A stretch of 13,563 bases of DNA from an uncultured candidate division Zixibacteria bacterium (GTDB lineage: Bacteria; Zixibacteria; MSB-5A5; GN15; FEB-12). How positions within the stretch are numbered: the stretch's first letter is position 1; the number at the start of each line of letters is the position of its first letter. Positions 1-7,154 of this stretch are shown here, one piece after another. The translations under genes and the position numbers were made by a program. Under the pieces are notes generated by a model. The model saw nothing but the letters and a program-made list of their open reading frames with translations, was not told where the DNA came from and did no database searches. The stretch covers positions 1 to 13,563 of the forward strand of contig CAJVYT010000071.1 of assembly GCA_913009765.1 (NCBI GenBank), given 5' to 3'.

Positions 1-900
1 ATAGGCGGCAAAGCGGACATCCTCAGGTCCCGGAGTCGGTCGACCTTCAAGCACCGCTTTGGTTTTCGCTGCTAAAATTAAATACTGCGAAGCTCTTGGA
101 CCTGCTCCCCAGTTGACCCAGTTTTTGATAAAGTCAAAAGCATTTTCTTCTTTTGGACGAGTAGCCCGAACGATATTCACCGCATATTCAATCAGATGGT
201 CAGACACCGGTACCCTTCGAATCAACTTTTGGAATTCAATAATTTCATCAGATGAAAGAATTTTCTTAATCTTAACATCCGATACCGCTGTTGTTGATTT
301 TACAATTTCATGCTCTTCAGATGCTGACGGATAGTCAACCATAATGTTAAACATAAACCTGTCAAGCTGTGCTTCGGGAAGAGGATAGGTTCCCTCTTGT
401 TCAATCGGGTTTTGCGTAGCCAGTACAAAAAACGGTTCATCGAGTGTAAATGTGTCACCCGCTGCGGTGACTTCATGCTCCTGCATCGCCTGAAGCAAAG
501 CAGCCTGTGTTTTTGGCGGAGTACGGTTGATTTCATCGGCTAAAACAATATTGGCAAAAATAGGACCTTTAACAAACCGAAAACCACGTTTACCGGTTGT
601 ATGGTCTTCTTCAATTATTTCTGTCCCGGTAATATCAGACGGCATTAAGTCGGGTGTAAACTGAATTCGGTTAAAATCTAAATTGAGAACTTGTGCCAGT
701 GTAGAGATTAACAATGTTTTGGCAAGACCGGGAACCCCAACCAATAAACAATGTCCCGATGAAAACAGCGAAATAAGAAGCTGCTCGATAACTTTATCCT
801 GTCCAATAATAACTTTTGATACTTCTGTACGAATCTGTTCGTATGCCGATTGTAAGTTCTCCACAGCTTGGAGATCATTTTTACTGTCATCAGCTGTCAT
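1..900 (-). CDS. MoxR-family AAA+ ATPase (C-terminus cut by window edge)
   Basis: The frame stays open for 300 codons from the ATG at 900 to base 1, so only the C-terminal end is missing (MoxR proteins usually run to about 320-335 residues). The AAA+ motifs are intact: Walker A GVPGLAKT (about 55-62), Walker B with ADEINR (121-126), sensor 1 ATQNP (161-165), LDRF (179-182) and a sensor-2-like GAGPRAS (265-271). MoxR ATPases are chaperone-like and often work with a DUF58 protein and von Willebrand factor A proteins that would lie beyond the left edge; that partnership is inferred from the family. The start is supported by AAAAGGA at 908-914, seven bases before the ATG. It is separated from the bactofilin gene by about 340 bp and so probably has its own promoter. 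The family call is secure; the substrate is unknown. Confidence 0.93.
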   Translation of the reverse strand, partial: MTADDSKNDLQAVENLQSAYEQIRTEVSKVIIGQDKVIEQLLISLFSSGHCLLVGVPGLAKTLLISTLAQVLNLDFNRIQFTPDLMPSDITGTEIIEEDHTTGKRGFRFVKGPIFANIVLADEINRTPPKTQAALLQAMQEHEVTAAGDTFTLDEPFFVLATQNPIEQEGTYPLPEAQLDRFMFNIMVDYPSASEEHEIVKSTTAVSDVKIKKILSSDEIIEFQKLIRRVPVSDHLIEYAVNIVRATRPKEENAFDFIKNWVNWGAGPRASQYLILAAKTKAVLEGRPTPGPEDVRFAAY

Positions 901-983
901 GTATTATTCCTTTTCACTTAAAAATCAAAATTCTAAACAGTTGCTTTATATCAAAGTAGAAAAAATAGAAAGTTATATACCGT

Positions 984-992
984 TTATACACA
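984..992 (+). promoter_or_regulatory. DnaA box TTATACACA
   Basis: Exact match to the TTATNCACA DnaA-box consensus. It lies in the AT-rich half of the gap and could also affect moxR transcription. Confidence 0.5.
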
Positions 993-1121
993 TATCAATT
1001 CTTATACTTTAGTTAGAAGTTTGTAGCCGATAAAATATAATAAATTGATCTACTGCTTAATAAGAACAGGCTAAATATAAACCTAACACTAACTTAATAT
1101 AACAACTCTTACCCTGTTCGT

Positions 1122-1130
1122 TGTGGATAA
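1122..1130 (-). promoter_or_regulatory. DnaA box TTATCCACA (minus strand)
   Basis: Reads TGTGGATAA on the plus strand, an exact consensus DnaA box. It directly abuts the inverted repeat that begins at 1131. Confidence 0.6.
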
Positions 1131-1153
1131 ACAAAGAGTTATCAACTCTTTGT
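1131..1153. repeat. Perfect inverted repeat, 10-bp arms with 3-bp centre
   Basis: ACAAAGAGTT and AACTCTTTGT flank ATC. The centre reads TTATCAACT, a degenerate DnaA-box-like word. On the minus strand it lies about 90 bases after the bactofilin stop codon, but no T-run follows, so a protein-binding or origin element is more likely than an intrinsic terminator. Confidence 0.6.
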
Positions 1154-1191
1154 ACCAACACTAACACGCTGAACAACAACAAGATGAAGGG

Positions 1192-1200
1192 TTATCCACA
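1192..1200 (+). promoter_or_regulatory. DnaA box TTATCCACA
   Basis: Exact consensus DnaA box, 12 bases before a second, one-mismatch box (TTTTCCACA, 1212-1220) in the same orientation. Confidence 0.6.
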
Positions 1201-1211
1201 ATACAGAATGG

Positions 1212-1220
1212 TTTTCCACA
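1212..1220 (+). promoter_or_regulatory. Near-consensus DnaA box TTTTCCACA
   Basis: One mismatch to TTATCCACA and same orientation as the box at 1192. The pair is spaced 20 bp start to start, about two helical turns. Confidence 0.45.
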
Positions 1221-1241
1221 TTTCCTTTGAATTGTGAACAA

Positions 1242-1661
1242 CTAAAAAGTAGAGTCTTCTTCTGAACTTGTTACAGTTTCGGTTTCTTTTTCAGGGGCTA
1301 AAAAGCCAAGATTTGGTTTGGTGTCTTTCATATTGCACGCACCGCAAAAGACAGCTCCCTGTTCAATAACCAGTGATTTGGTGCGAAGGTCGCCTTCCAT
1401 TTCACATTTTGCCTGAAGTTCGATTTTTTCAGATGTCACCACGTTCCCAATCATTTTACCGGCAATAATAGCAGTATCTGCTTCAATTTCTGCTTCTACT
1501 ATTCCTGTAGAACCAATAGTAACACAGTCAGAGCAGATAATTTTTCCTTTGACTGTGCCGTCAACACGAAGGGCACCTTTAATATCAAGCGTGCCATTGA
1601 TTACGGTGTCTTGTCCAATAATTGTGTTCATAAGTCCATCCGTTTCATTATTTTTTTTCAT
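1242..1661 (-). CDS. Bactofilin (polymer-forming cytoskeletal protein)
   Basis: A 139-residue protein with the bactofilin (DUF583) core from about residue 13 to 110. It has the typical opening IIGQDTVINGTLDIKGALRV and repeating short beta-strand/glycine turns expected of a right-handed beta-helix, plus a short acidic tail. Bactofilins polymerise without nucleotide at the inner membrane and scaffold cell-wall enzymes. The gene overlaps the upstream M23 peptidase gene by 14 bp, so the two are almost certainly co-translated. In Hyphomonas and Rhodomicrobium (LmdC), and in Helicobacter (CcmA with Csd1), bactofilins act with M23 peptidases, which makes a functional pair likely here. The ATG at 1661 has only a weak Shine-Dalgarno; an internal ATG at 1631 is a possible alternative start. 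Confidence 0.93.
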   Translation of the reverse strand: MKKNNETDGLMNTIIGQDTVINGTLDIKGALRVDGTVKGKIICSDCVTIGSTGIVEAEIEADTAIIAGKMIGNVVTSEKIELQAKCEMEGDLRTKSLVIEQGAVFCGACNMKDTKPNLGFLAPEKETETVTSSEEDSTF

Positions 1662-2430
1662 TAGTATAGTTACCTAACGGATCTATAGGTTTATTGTTTA
1701 TTCTTACTTCATAATGTACATGCGGTGCTGTTGATTTTCCGGTGTTACCCGACAATGCCACACGTCCGCCTGCTAATATATTATCTCCGACCTTAACTAA
1801 CAACTCTTTATTATGCCCATATACGGTTGTCATAGAATCATTATGCTTTAAAACAACCATATAGCCATAGGTAGAATCAAAGTCGGCATATATAACTACA
1901 CCTTTAGCAGTTGCCAAAACCGGTAGCCCTTCAGCACAGGCTATGTCGACCCCTGGGTGAAAATGTTCTCCGTCATCTTCTGTAAAATCCTGCGAGATAA
2001 AACCGGCAATCGGAAGACCGGACGGGATTGAAAAATCTGTCGTATTACTTCTTGGCACCAAAGCATTTCTTGTTTGGTCAAATGAGGCAAACAAAGTTGA
2101 GTCATCAGGAAGTTCAGGAAAAGTCATATCAATTCCTGCAAGTTTTGTTAAACGAGTGACTATGTCGCGTGCCTCTATTAAATTCTTTTCAAGCAGTTGT
2201 ACTTTATACTGATATTTTTTTAATCGTTCATTTTCTTTTTCAAATTTGTCTGCCTCTGCGGCTCTATTAATTATCTGTCCATAAAAGAGGAAAAATATTA
2301 CAATAGAGACCTGCAGAAGTATAAAAATAGAGACAATAATTTTAAAAAAAGTTTGACGGACACGGATACCTTTACGGTTCTCGGTTCCATCTGGTATAAG
2401 CATTAATGTATAAAACTTAGATTTTGCCAT
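1648..2430 (-). CDS. Membrane-anchored M23 metallopeptidase (LytM-type)
   Basis: A 260-residue protein with a short cytoplasmic basic N-terminus, one transmembrane segment (about 28-50), a charged coiled coil (about 56-95), a linker and a C-terminal M23 domain (about 136-255). All zinc and catalytic positions are visible: H158xxxD162, H206 (in VYGHN) and H237xH239. It therefore looks like an active cell-wall endopeptidase and not a degenerate EnvC- or NlpD-like activator. The catalytic domain would face the periplasm. The N-terminal layout resembles the M23 proteins that accompany bactofilins, and the downstream bactofilin gene overlaps it by 14 bp. Only 5 bp separate it from parB, so it should share the parAB transcript. 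The exact peptidoglycan bond cleaved cannot be told from sequence. Confidence 0.92.
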   Translation of the reverse strand: MAKSKFYTLMLIPDGTENRKGIRVRQTFFKIIVSIFILLQVSIVIFFLFYGQIINRAAEADKFEKENERLKKYQYKVQLLEKNLIEARDIVTRLTKLAGIDMTFPELPDDSTLFASFDQTRNALVPRSNTTDFSIPSGLPIAGFISQDFTEDDGEHFHPGVDIACAEGLPVLATAKGVVIYADFDSTYGYMVVLKHNDSMTTVYGHNKELLVKVGDNILAGGRVALSGNTGKSTAPHVHYEVRINNKPIDPLGNYTNEKK

Positions 2431-2435
2431 CTACG

Positions 2436-3284
2436 TTAGTTTTCAATTTTTCTAAACAGTTCTAACATTCGCTCTAAGTCTTCATCGGTGTAATATTCAA
2501 TTTCTATCTTTCCGCGTTTAAGTCCGGGAGTTATTTTTACCGATGTACCCAATAAACGTTTCAAATAATTTTCAACTTCAATCAATGCAGGAATTTTTCT
2601 TTTTGGTATCAGCCTTCTTTTTTTCTGTCTGGTAGCAACCTTTTCTACCTGACGCACAGAAAGAGAGTTGTTTACAATCTGGTCGGCAAGAGTCAGCATT
2701 TCGGCTTCAGATGACAACGAAAGAATCGCACGGGCATGACCCTCGGTAAGTTTGTTTTCCCGAAGCATCTGTTTTACCGGCACAGGAAGTCCCATCAACC
2801 GCATTGTATTAGCAACAGCTGTTCTGCTTTTACCGACACGGTCTGCCAATTCATTTTGCGTTAACTGACATTTCTCCGACAAATTCTTATACGCTTCCGC
2901 TGTTTCTATCGGATTCAAATTTTCACGCTGAATATTTTCTATCAGTGCCAGCTCAAGCATACGCGTTTCGGAAACATCTTCCATAAGCATCACCGGCACT
3001 TCTGTGAATCCGGCAAGCTTTGATGCTCGGTAACGTCTTTCACCGGCAATAATTATATATCCGTTCCCTTGCTGTTTGACAACCAACGGCTGCATAAGAC
3101 CGTTTTCTTTTAATGAACGGGCAAGCTGCTGCAATCCCTCTTCATCAAACTGCTGTCTCGGCTGCTGTGGGTTTGGAGCTATCTGTTCAAGAGATACTGT
3201 ACGGTAGACATGCTCTTCTTTCTGTCCGCCCTCTTCGTTTGGTATTAAGGCACTTAAACCTTTTCCTAAAACTAATTTGCTCAT
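2436..3284 (-). CDS. parB: Chromosome-partitioning protein ParB
   Basis: A 282-residue ParB/Spo0J. Residues 26-120 form the ParB/Srx-like CTPase domain with GERRYRA (81-87) and ENIQRENLNPIE (116-127). A helix-turn-helix parS-reading segment follows at about 141-166, and a basic linker and C-terminal dimerisation region run from about 215 to 282. The protein loads at parS, slides as a CTP-gated clamp and stimulates ParA. Two parS palindromes lie nearby, at 4603-4618 and 7135-7150. The start is well supported by an AGGAGGT Shine-Dalgarno at 3294-3300, inside parA, nine bases before the ATG; the parA stop and parB start overlap as ATGA. The length and all boxes are normal for a chromosomal ParB. 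Confidence 0.98.
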   Translation of the reverse strand: MSKLVLGKGLSALIPNEEGGQKEEHVYRTVSLEQIAPNPQQPRQQFDEEGLQQLARSLKENGLMQPLVVKQQGNGYIIIAGERRYRASKLAGFTEVPVMLMEDVSETRMLELALIENIQRENLNPIETAEAYKNLSEKCQLTQNELADRVGKSRTAVANTMRLMGLPVPVKQMLRENKLTEGHARAILSLSSEAEMLTLADQIVNNSLSVRQVEKVATRQKKRRLIPKRKIPALIEVENYLKRLLGTSVKITPGLKRGKIEIEYYTDEDLERMLELFRKIEN

Positions 3285-4036
3285 TGTGCAAGTACCTCCT
3301 TGGTTAACGACATATAGTTTTCAGCTCCTGTCGATAAAATATCATACAAAATTATCGGCTTGCCAAATGACGGTGCTTCCGACAAACGAACATTACGGGA
3401 TTTAACCGTTTCATACACTTTTTCATTAAAATATTTTCGGACCTCTTCAGATACCTGTCGAGATAAATTTAAACGACCGTCATACATTGTCAAAAGAACA
3501 CCTTCTATTTTTAATAAAGGATTCAAATTTTCTTTAACAAGATTTATAGTGTTGACAAGTTGTGACAATCCTTCTAAGGCATAGTATTCACATTGAATCG
3601 GAATTATAATAGAATTTGATGCCGTCAATGTATTGATAGTTAAAATTCCAAGTGACGGCGGGCAGTCGATAATAATATATTCATAATCATTGTTAATATG
3701 GGTCAACGCACTCTTTAAACGTGATTCACGTGACATCATGTTGACCAGTTCGATTTCAGCACCGACCAAAGATATTGATGACGGTACAATATTGAGATAG
3801 TCTAACTCGGTAGACTGAATAGCTTCGTGTATTGATTTATTGCCGAGCAAAACATCATAGATAGATGGCTCTATATCCCGCTCTAATCCAATGCCGCTGG
3901 TTGAATTTGCCTGTGGATCCATGTCAATCAAACAGGTTTTATGCTCCGCGGCGGCTAAACAGGATGAGAGATTAACTGCGGTAGTAGTTTTGCCAACTCC
4001 GCCTTTTTGATTCATAATTGCGATTATTTTTGCCAC
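3281..4036 (-). CDS. parA: Chromosome-partitioning ATPase ParA (Soj)
   Basis: A 251-residue ParA/MinD-type ATPase that dimerises on the nucleoid and drives ParB-parS complexes apart. The deviant Walker A KGGVGKTT is at residues 11-18, Walker A' includes DMDPQANST, and Walker B is IIIDCPPSLG. The short N-terminus, with no added DNA-binding domain, marks it as a chromosomal type Ib-like Soj protein. The start chosen is GTG at 4036, because AAGGAG lies six bases upstream and the protein then begins MAKIIAIMNQKGG as in the family. A longer frame to an ATG at 4090 adds 18 atypical residues and has no Shine-Dalgarno. The last four bases overlap parB. The 92-bp gap upstream to rsmG may carry a dedicated promoter. 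Confidence 0.97.
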   Translation of the reverse strand: MAKIIAIMNQKGGVGKTTTAVNLSSCLAAAEHKTCLIDMDPQANSTSGIGLERDIEPSIYDVLLGNKSIHEAIQSTELDYLNIVPSSISLVGAEIELVNMMSRESRLKSALTHINNDYEYIIIDCPPSLGILTINTLTASNSIIIPIQCEYYALEGLSQLVNTINLVKENLNPLLKIEGVLLTMYDGRLNLSRQVSEEVRKYFNEKVYETVKSRNVRLSEAPSFGKPIILYDILSTGAENYMSLTKEVLAQ

Positions 4037-4042
4037 AAAATG

Positions 4043-4049
4043 CTCCTTA
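4043..4049 (-). promoter_or_regulatory. Shine-Dalgarno that fixes the parA GTG start
   Basis: The minus strand reads TAAGGAG followed by six bases and then GTG at 4036. This supports the GTG over the upstream ATG at 4090, which has no such sequence. Confidence 0.8.
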
Positions 4050-4075
4050 ATTCCTATGTACAAATATCTTACTGT

Positions 4076-4104
4076 AGTGTAAAAATGCACAAAGCAAAAC
4101 GCAA
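4076..4104 (-). promoter_or_regulatory. Possible sigma-70 promoter for parA-parB-M23-bactofilin
   Basis: On the minus strand TTGCGT (4099-4104) and TACACT (4076-4081) are 17 bp apart, in the only sizeable gap (92 bp) in the last half of the block. The match is moderate, so this is a candidate only. Confidence 0.35.
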
Positions 4105-4128
4105 CTAAAATCTGCTTTAAATCTATAT

Positions 4129-4728
4129 TTATTTTGTGATTAGAGAAAAATATTTATCAACAGAATCAGGACTGACTGAATAAGAATAAGTTACGACAGA
4201 CAAAGACTTATCCACAATATTGAATTCCGGTTTATGATAGTAAATAAAAATTGAGTTTTTTTTAAGAATTTTAGAGATTTTTGTTAAAAGCCGATTATTG
4301 AGTTTTACCAGACGCATTGTTATCAAATCAAACGATTGCTCAAATTTACATTCTTCAAGCTGTTTGTTGATAACTGTCATATTTTTAAGTTTAGCACTTT
4401 CTTTCATACGCTCTAAAGAAACAGCTTTTTTGCCGATTCTTTCAGTAAGTGTACTTTGTTTTATGTCGTGAGTGAGGATAATTGGAAATGACGGCAGCCC
4501 TCCGCCGGAGCCGATATCAATATAATTATCAAAACTTTTCTGTTTGATATATTCAAACGGCAACAATGACTCTGCGGCTAATTGTAGGAGTTTTGATTCG
4601 ATTGTTTCACGTGAAACAAGATTGAGCTTTTTATTTTCTTCTTTTAAAACAGAAAAATATAACTCCAGTTTGTTTTCCTGATCATACTTTTCAAGCAGAT
4701 TTTCTATGTTTAGTTGAATATTTTCCAT
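4129..4728 (-). CDS. rsmG: 16S rRNA (guanine-527-N7)-methyltransferase RsmG, divergent
   Basis: A 199-residue class I methyltransferase in the conserved mnmG-rsmG-parA position. RsmG methylates N7 of G527 in the 530 loop of 16S rRNA using SAM. Family landmarks are present but drifted: NLVSRE (about 36-41), the SAM-binding loop DIGSGGGLPSFP (71-82, against the usual DVGSGAGFPGIP), TERIGKKAVSLERMK (95-109) and FDLITMRLVK (133-142, where most members have SRAVA). The C-terminus is slightly short. The ATG lies 5 bp after the mnmG stop and has no clear Shine-Dalgarno, so translational coupling is likely. A perfect parS (4603-4618) lies inside the coding sequence near its 5' end, as does a DnaA-box word (4208-4216) near its 3' end. 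Synteny makes the identity firm despite the divergence. Confidence 0.88.
   Translation of the reverse strand: MENIQLNIENLLEKYDQENKLELYFSVLKEENKKLNLVSRETIESKLLQLAAESLLPFEYIKQKSFDNYIDIGSGGGLPSFPIILTHDIKQSTLTERIGKKAVSLERMKESAKLKNMTVINKQLEECKFEQSFDLITMRLVKLNNRLLTKISKILKKNSIFIYYHKPEFNIVDKSLSVVTYSYSVSPDSVDKYFSLITK
4603..4618. promoter_or_regulatory. parS site, perfect 16-bp palindrome
   Basis: TGTTTCACGTGAAACA matches the classical bacterial parS consensus at all 16 positions, and the symmetry extends one base each side. It is embedded in rsmG, about 0.6 kb from parA. It should be a ParB loading site. Confidence 0.95.
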
Positions 4729-4733
4729 ATATA

Positions 4734-6602
4734 TTATTTGACTGTTTCTTTATGCCTTTTTAAAAAAACTGAAAGAACTGCTATATCTCCCGGAGTTATA
4801 CCCTCAATACGTCCTGCCTGTCCTAATGATAATGGTTGAAAACGAGAGAATTTCTCTTTTGCTTCGTTTTTTAACCCTTTGATATTTCTGTATGAGAAAT
4901 CTTCGGGGATTGTCTCATTTTCCATCTTTTTAAACTTATTGATCTCTCTTTGCTGTTTGGCGATATATCCGGCATATTTAATATCAATCGCAGCCCTTTC
5001 TAAAACTTCAATAGAATCTGAAAAAGTCTGTTCAAACTGCCCAAGCAGAGGTAAAACATCTTGAATTGTTACCCCCGGCTGTTTGAGATATTCTTCTAAA
5101 CTGATAGAATCCTTACGTTTAAACCGCTTACCTGTCTCCCCAATCTTGGAAATTGCAATACGTGCTTTTCGAAATTTCTGAATTTCTGCATTTGTGCTAT
5201 CCTGAAGTGTCTCAAATGATTGAATCTCTTGGTTTCCAAGCAGGGCATATTTCTTGGCATATCGATACAGCCTGTCCCGAGCGTTATCCTCTCGTAAAGC
5301 AAGCCGATATTCAGCCCGTGATGTAAACAGTCGGTATGGTTCTGTGGTAGAACGGGTTGTCAAATCATCAACCATAACCCCTAAATATGCTTCTGACCTG
5401 TCTAAAATAAACGGTTTCTCTTTTTCAATAAACAGAACTGCATTTATTCCTGCAAGAAGTCCTTGTCCGGCAGCTTCTTCGTAACCTGAGGTACCGTTTA
5501 TTTGCCCGGCAAAGAAAAGTCCGTTATATCTTTTAGTCTCAAGCGACGGTTTTATCTGATAGGCGGGGCAGTAGTCATATTCAACTGCATATCCATGGAC
5601 AGTAATACGAGCATTTTCTAAACCTGTAATTGTTTTAACTGCTTTAATCTGAACATCTTCAGGGAGTGCGGTGGAAAAGCCGTTAGGATATATATCGCTG
5701 GTGCCGTTACCCTCAGGTTCTAAAAATATTTGATGAGTTTCTTTGTCGGCAAAACGATAAAACTTATCCTCTATTGATGGGCAGTATCTTGGTCCGGTTG
5801 AGTTGATTTGTCCTGAAAATATTGGTGAAAGATGAGAATTTTCCGATACAAGAGCTTTTGTTGCCTTGGTTGTATAAGTCAGGTAACATTTTGCCTGTTC
5901 AAAAGATACACGGTTTGCATTGTAGGAAAAATATGGAATCGGCTCATCTCCGGGCTGTTCTTCACATTTATCCCAGTCAATTGTATTTCCGTCAATTCTT
6001 GGAGGTGTTCCTGTTTTTAAACGCCCTAATTCAAAGCCTAATTCATGGAATGATTCCGAGAGTTTATAGGCGGCAGATTCTCCTAAACGACCTGACTGTA
6101 TCTGTTTTTCTCCAATATGAATTAATCCTCCTAAAAATGTGCCGGTACAGACAATAACTGCCTTAGATAATATAGTTTCACCGGCTTCAGTAACAATTCC
6201 GCTAATAATATTGTTTTTCGTGAGAATTTTTCCTGCCAGACCCTCTATAAGCTCGACATTAGGTTGAGATTTGACAAAATTAACAACATACTCATTATAT
6301 TTGACTCGATCAGCCTGTACTCTGGTAGACCATACTGCCGGACCACGAGAAAGATTGAGTCGTCTAAACTGAATACCGGTTGCATCGATAGCTTCTGCCA
6401 TCAGACCGCCTAATGCATCTATCTCCTTGACAAGATGAGATTTACCTATTCCGCCAATAGCAGGATTACAAGACATTAAAGCAAGTTTATCAATTTCCAT
6501 GCTTATTAAAGCTGCCTTTTTACCCATACGGGCAACTGCCAAAGCAGCCTCGACACCGGCATGACCTCCGCCGATAATTATGACATCAAATTCTTTATTC
6601 AT
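4734..6602 (-). CDS. mnmG: tRNA uridine-34 5-carboxymethylaminomethyl synthesis enzyme MnmG (GidA)
   Basis: A 622-residue FAD enzyme of normal family length. With MnmE it builds the cmnm5/nm5 group on wobble U34 of tRNAs reading NNA/NNG codons, using methylene-THF and glycine or ammonium. Visible landmarks are the FAD-binding IIGGGHAGVE (about 9-18), SCNPAIGG with a conserved cysteine at 45, LKTGTPPRID, the catalytic-cysteine region RYCPSIEDK, the second FAD segment GLFFAGQINGTSGYEEAAGQ and the C-terminal helical domain ending in EGITPGDIAVLSVFLK, which contacts MnmE. The ATG overlaps the stop of the DinB-like gene as ATGA. The gene keeps its usual rsmG neighbour downstream but is separated from mnmE by the DinB-like gene. 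Confidence 0.99.
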   Translation of the reverse strand: MNKEFDVIIIGGGHAGVEAALAVARMGKKAALISMEIDKLALMSCNPAIGGIGKSHLVKEIDALGGLMAEAIDATGIQFRRLNLSRGPAVWSTRVQADRVKYNEYVVNFVKSQPNVELIEGLAGKILTKNNIISGIVTEAGETILSKAVIVCTGTFLGGLIHIGEKQIQSGRLGESAAYKLSESFHELGFELGRLKTGTPPRIDGNTIDWDKCEEQPGDEPIPYFSYNANRVSFEQAKCYLTYTTKATKALVSENSHLSPIFSGQINSTGPRYCPSIEDKFYRFADKETHQIFLEPEGNGTSDIYPNGFSTALPEDVQIKAVKTITGLENARITVHGYAVEYDYCPAYQIKPSLETKRYNGLFFAGQINGTSGYEEAAGQGLLAGINAVLFIEKEKPFILDRSEAYLGVMVDDLTTRSTTEPYRLFTSRAEYRLALREDNARDRLYRYAKKYALLGNQEIQSFETLQDSTNAEIQKFRKARIAISKIGETGKRFKRKDSISLEEYLKQPGVTIQDVLPLLGQFEQTFSDSIEVLERAAIDIKYAGYIAKQQREINKFKKMENETIPEDFSYRNIKGLKNEAKEKFSRFQPLSLGQAGRIEGITPGDIAVLSVFLKRHKETVK

Positions 6603-7123
6603 TTGGTGAGGTATTTTTCCCGTATAATTTGAATATGATGAATCGAATGACCTAGTATAAAAAAGGCTGTTGCAACTACAGATAAATTAGATTGTGTTGT
6701 TTTCCCAACTATAGCAAACTGTTCATGAGAAAATGATTTATAGAGTGAAATTGTAGAAAGTCTAACTGTTTTGAGCTCATCAAGCAAATCAGTTGCAGTT
6801 CGTGAATTGGCATTTGAGTTTTTTGCGTAGACACTTTCATGATAACTTGGAAGTTCTACCTTTTCTCCACGAGCGTAAGCTAATGCTCTGTAGGCAAATA
6901 CCCGCTCAGTGTCAATAATATGTAAAAGTACTTCTTTTGTCGTCCATTTATCCTCAGCGTAACGATACATATATTTATCGTTTGGAATAGACACATAAAG
7001 CTCAATTATACTTTTTAAATTTTTAATCAAAAGGTCAATTAGATTGAGATCATTTGGGAGACTGTTAAAATATGGAGTAGCAAATTCGGGATATTCGCCT
7101 TCTTTTGGTTTTGAAATAATCAT
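6599..7123 (-). CDS. DinB/YfiT-superfamily putative metalloenzyme
   Basis: A 174-residue protein with the four-helix-bundle pattern of the DinB (DinB_2) superfamily. The expected metal-ligand triad is present: H68 in KEVLLHIIDTER and H159 with H163 in GHSIHHIQII, plus the typical WTTKEVLLH phrase. DinB-superfamily proteins bind a divalent metal; known members include thiol transferases using bacillithiol or mycothiol and damage-inducible proteins of unknown role. The substrate cannot be read from sequence. Its position is unusual: it sits between mnmE and mnmG and overlaps the mnmG start by 4 bp, so its expression is tied to mnmG. A parS lies 12 bp upstream of its ATG. There is no obvious Shine-Dalgarno. 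Confidence 0.85.
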   Translation of the reverse strand: MIISKPKEGEYPEFATPYFNSLPNDLNLIDLLIKNLKSIIELYVSIPNDKYMYRYAEDKWTTKEVLLHIIDTERVFAYRALAYARGEKVELPSYHESVYAKNSNANSRTATDLLDELKTVRLSTISLYKSFSHEQFAIVGKTTQSNLSVVATAFFILGHSIHHIQIIREKYLTK

Positions 7124-7134
7124 ATTTGTTATAC

Positions 7135-7150
7135 CGTTTCACGTGAAACT
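7135..7150. promoter_or_regulatory. parS site between mnmE and the DinB-like gene
   Basis: CGTTTCACGTGAAACT contains a perfect 14-bp core palindrome (7136-7149) and differs from the full parS consensus only at the two outermost bases. It lies in the 31-bp gap between the two genes, just ahead of the DinB-like start codon. Confidence 0.9.
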
Positions 7151-7154
7151 TTGT

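Larger units (their letters stand above)
901..1241. other. Candidate oriC / DnaA-box region (intergenic)
   Basis: This gap between two minus-strand genes has no convincing ORF. Its right half holds DnaA-box-like 9-mers: TTATCCACA at 1192-1200 (plus), the same word on the minus strand at 1122-1130, TTTTCCACA at 1212-1220 and a weaker TTGTTCACA on the minus strand at 1233-1241. A further TTATACACA lies at 984-992. A perfect inverted repeat sits at 1131-1153, and AACACTAAC occurs twice (1085-1093 and 1157-1165). The left half, about 930-1110, is very AT-rich and could be an unwinding element. Position beside parAB and the rpmH cluster favours an origin. Against it, the large gene block would then be transcribed head-on to a fork moving rightwards. 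The region must also hold the moxR promoter. Confidence 0.45.

Noticed and set aside
683..1012. Plus-strand open frame reaching into the 901-1241 gap
   Set aside because: It is mostly antisense to the MoxR Walker A region and has low-complexity, non-protein-like content in the AT-rich part.
1131..1153. Inverted repeat considered as the terminator of the bactofilin operon
   Set aside because: No T-run follows on the minus strand, the stem is only moderately GC-rich and it lies about 90 bases past the stop.
3722..3737. A third parS-like word, TGATTCACGTGACATC, inside parA
   Set aside because: Only 12 of 16 positions match and the outer half on one side is lost; it is probably a chance CACGTG in coding sequence.
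4208..4216. Exact DnaA-box word TTATCCACA inside rsmG, with TTATCAACA at 4154-4162
   Set aside because: One exact word and one mismatch word in AT-rich coding sequence, with no further cluster; not enough for an origin.
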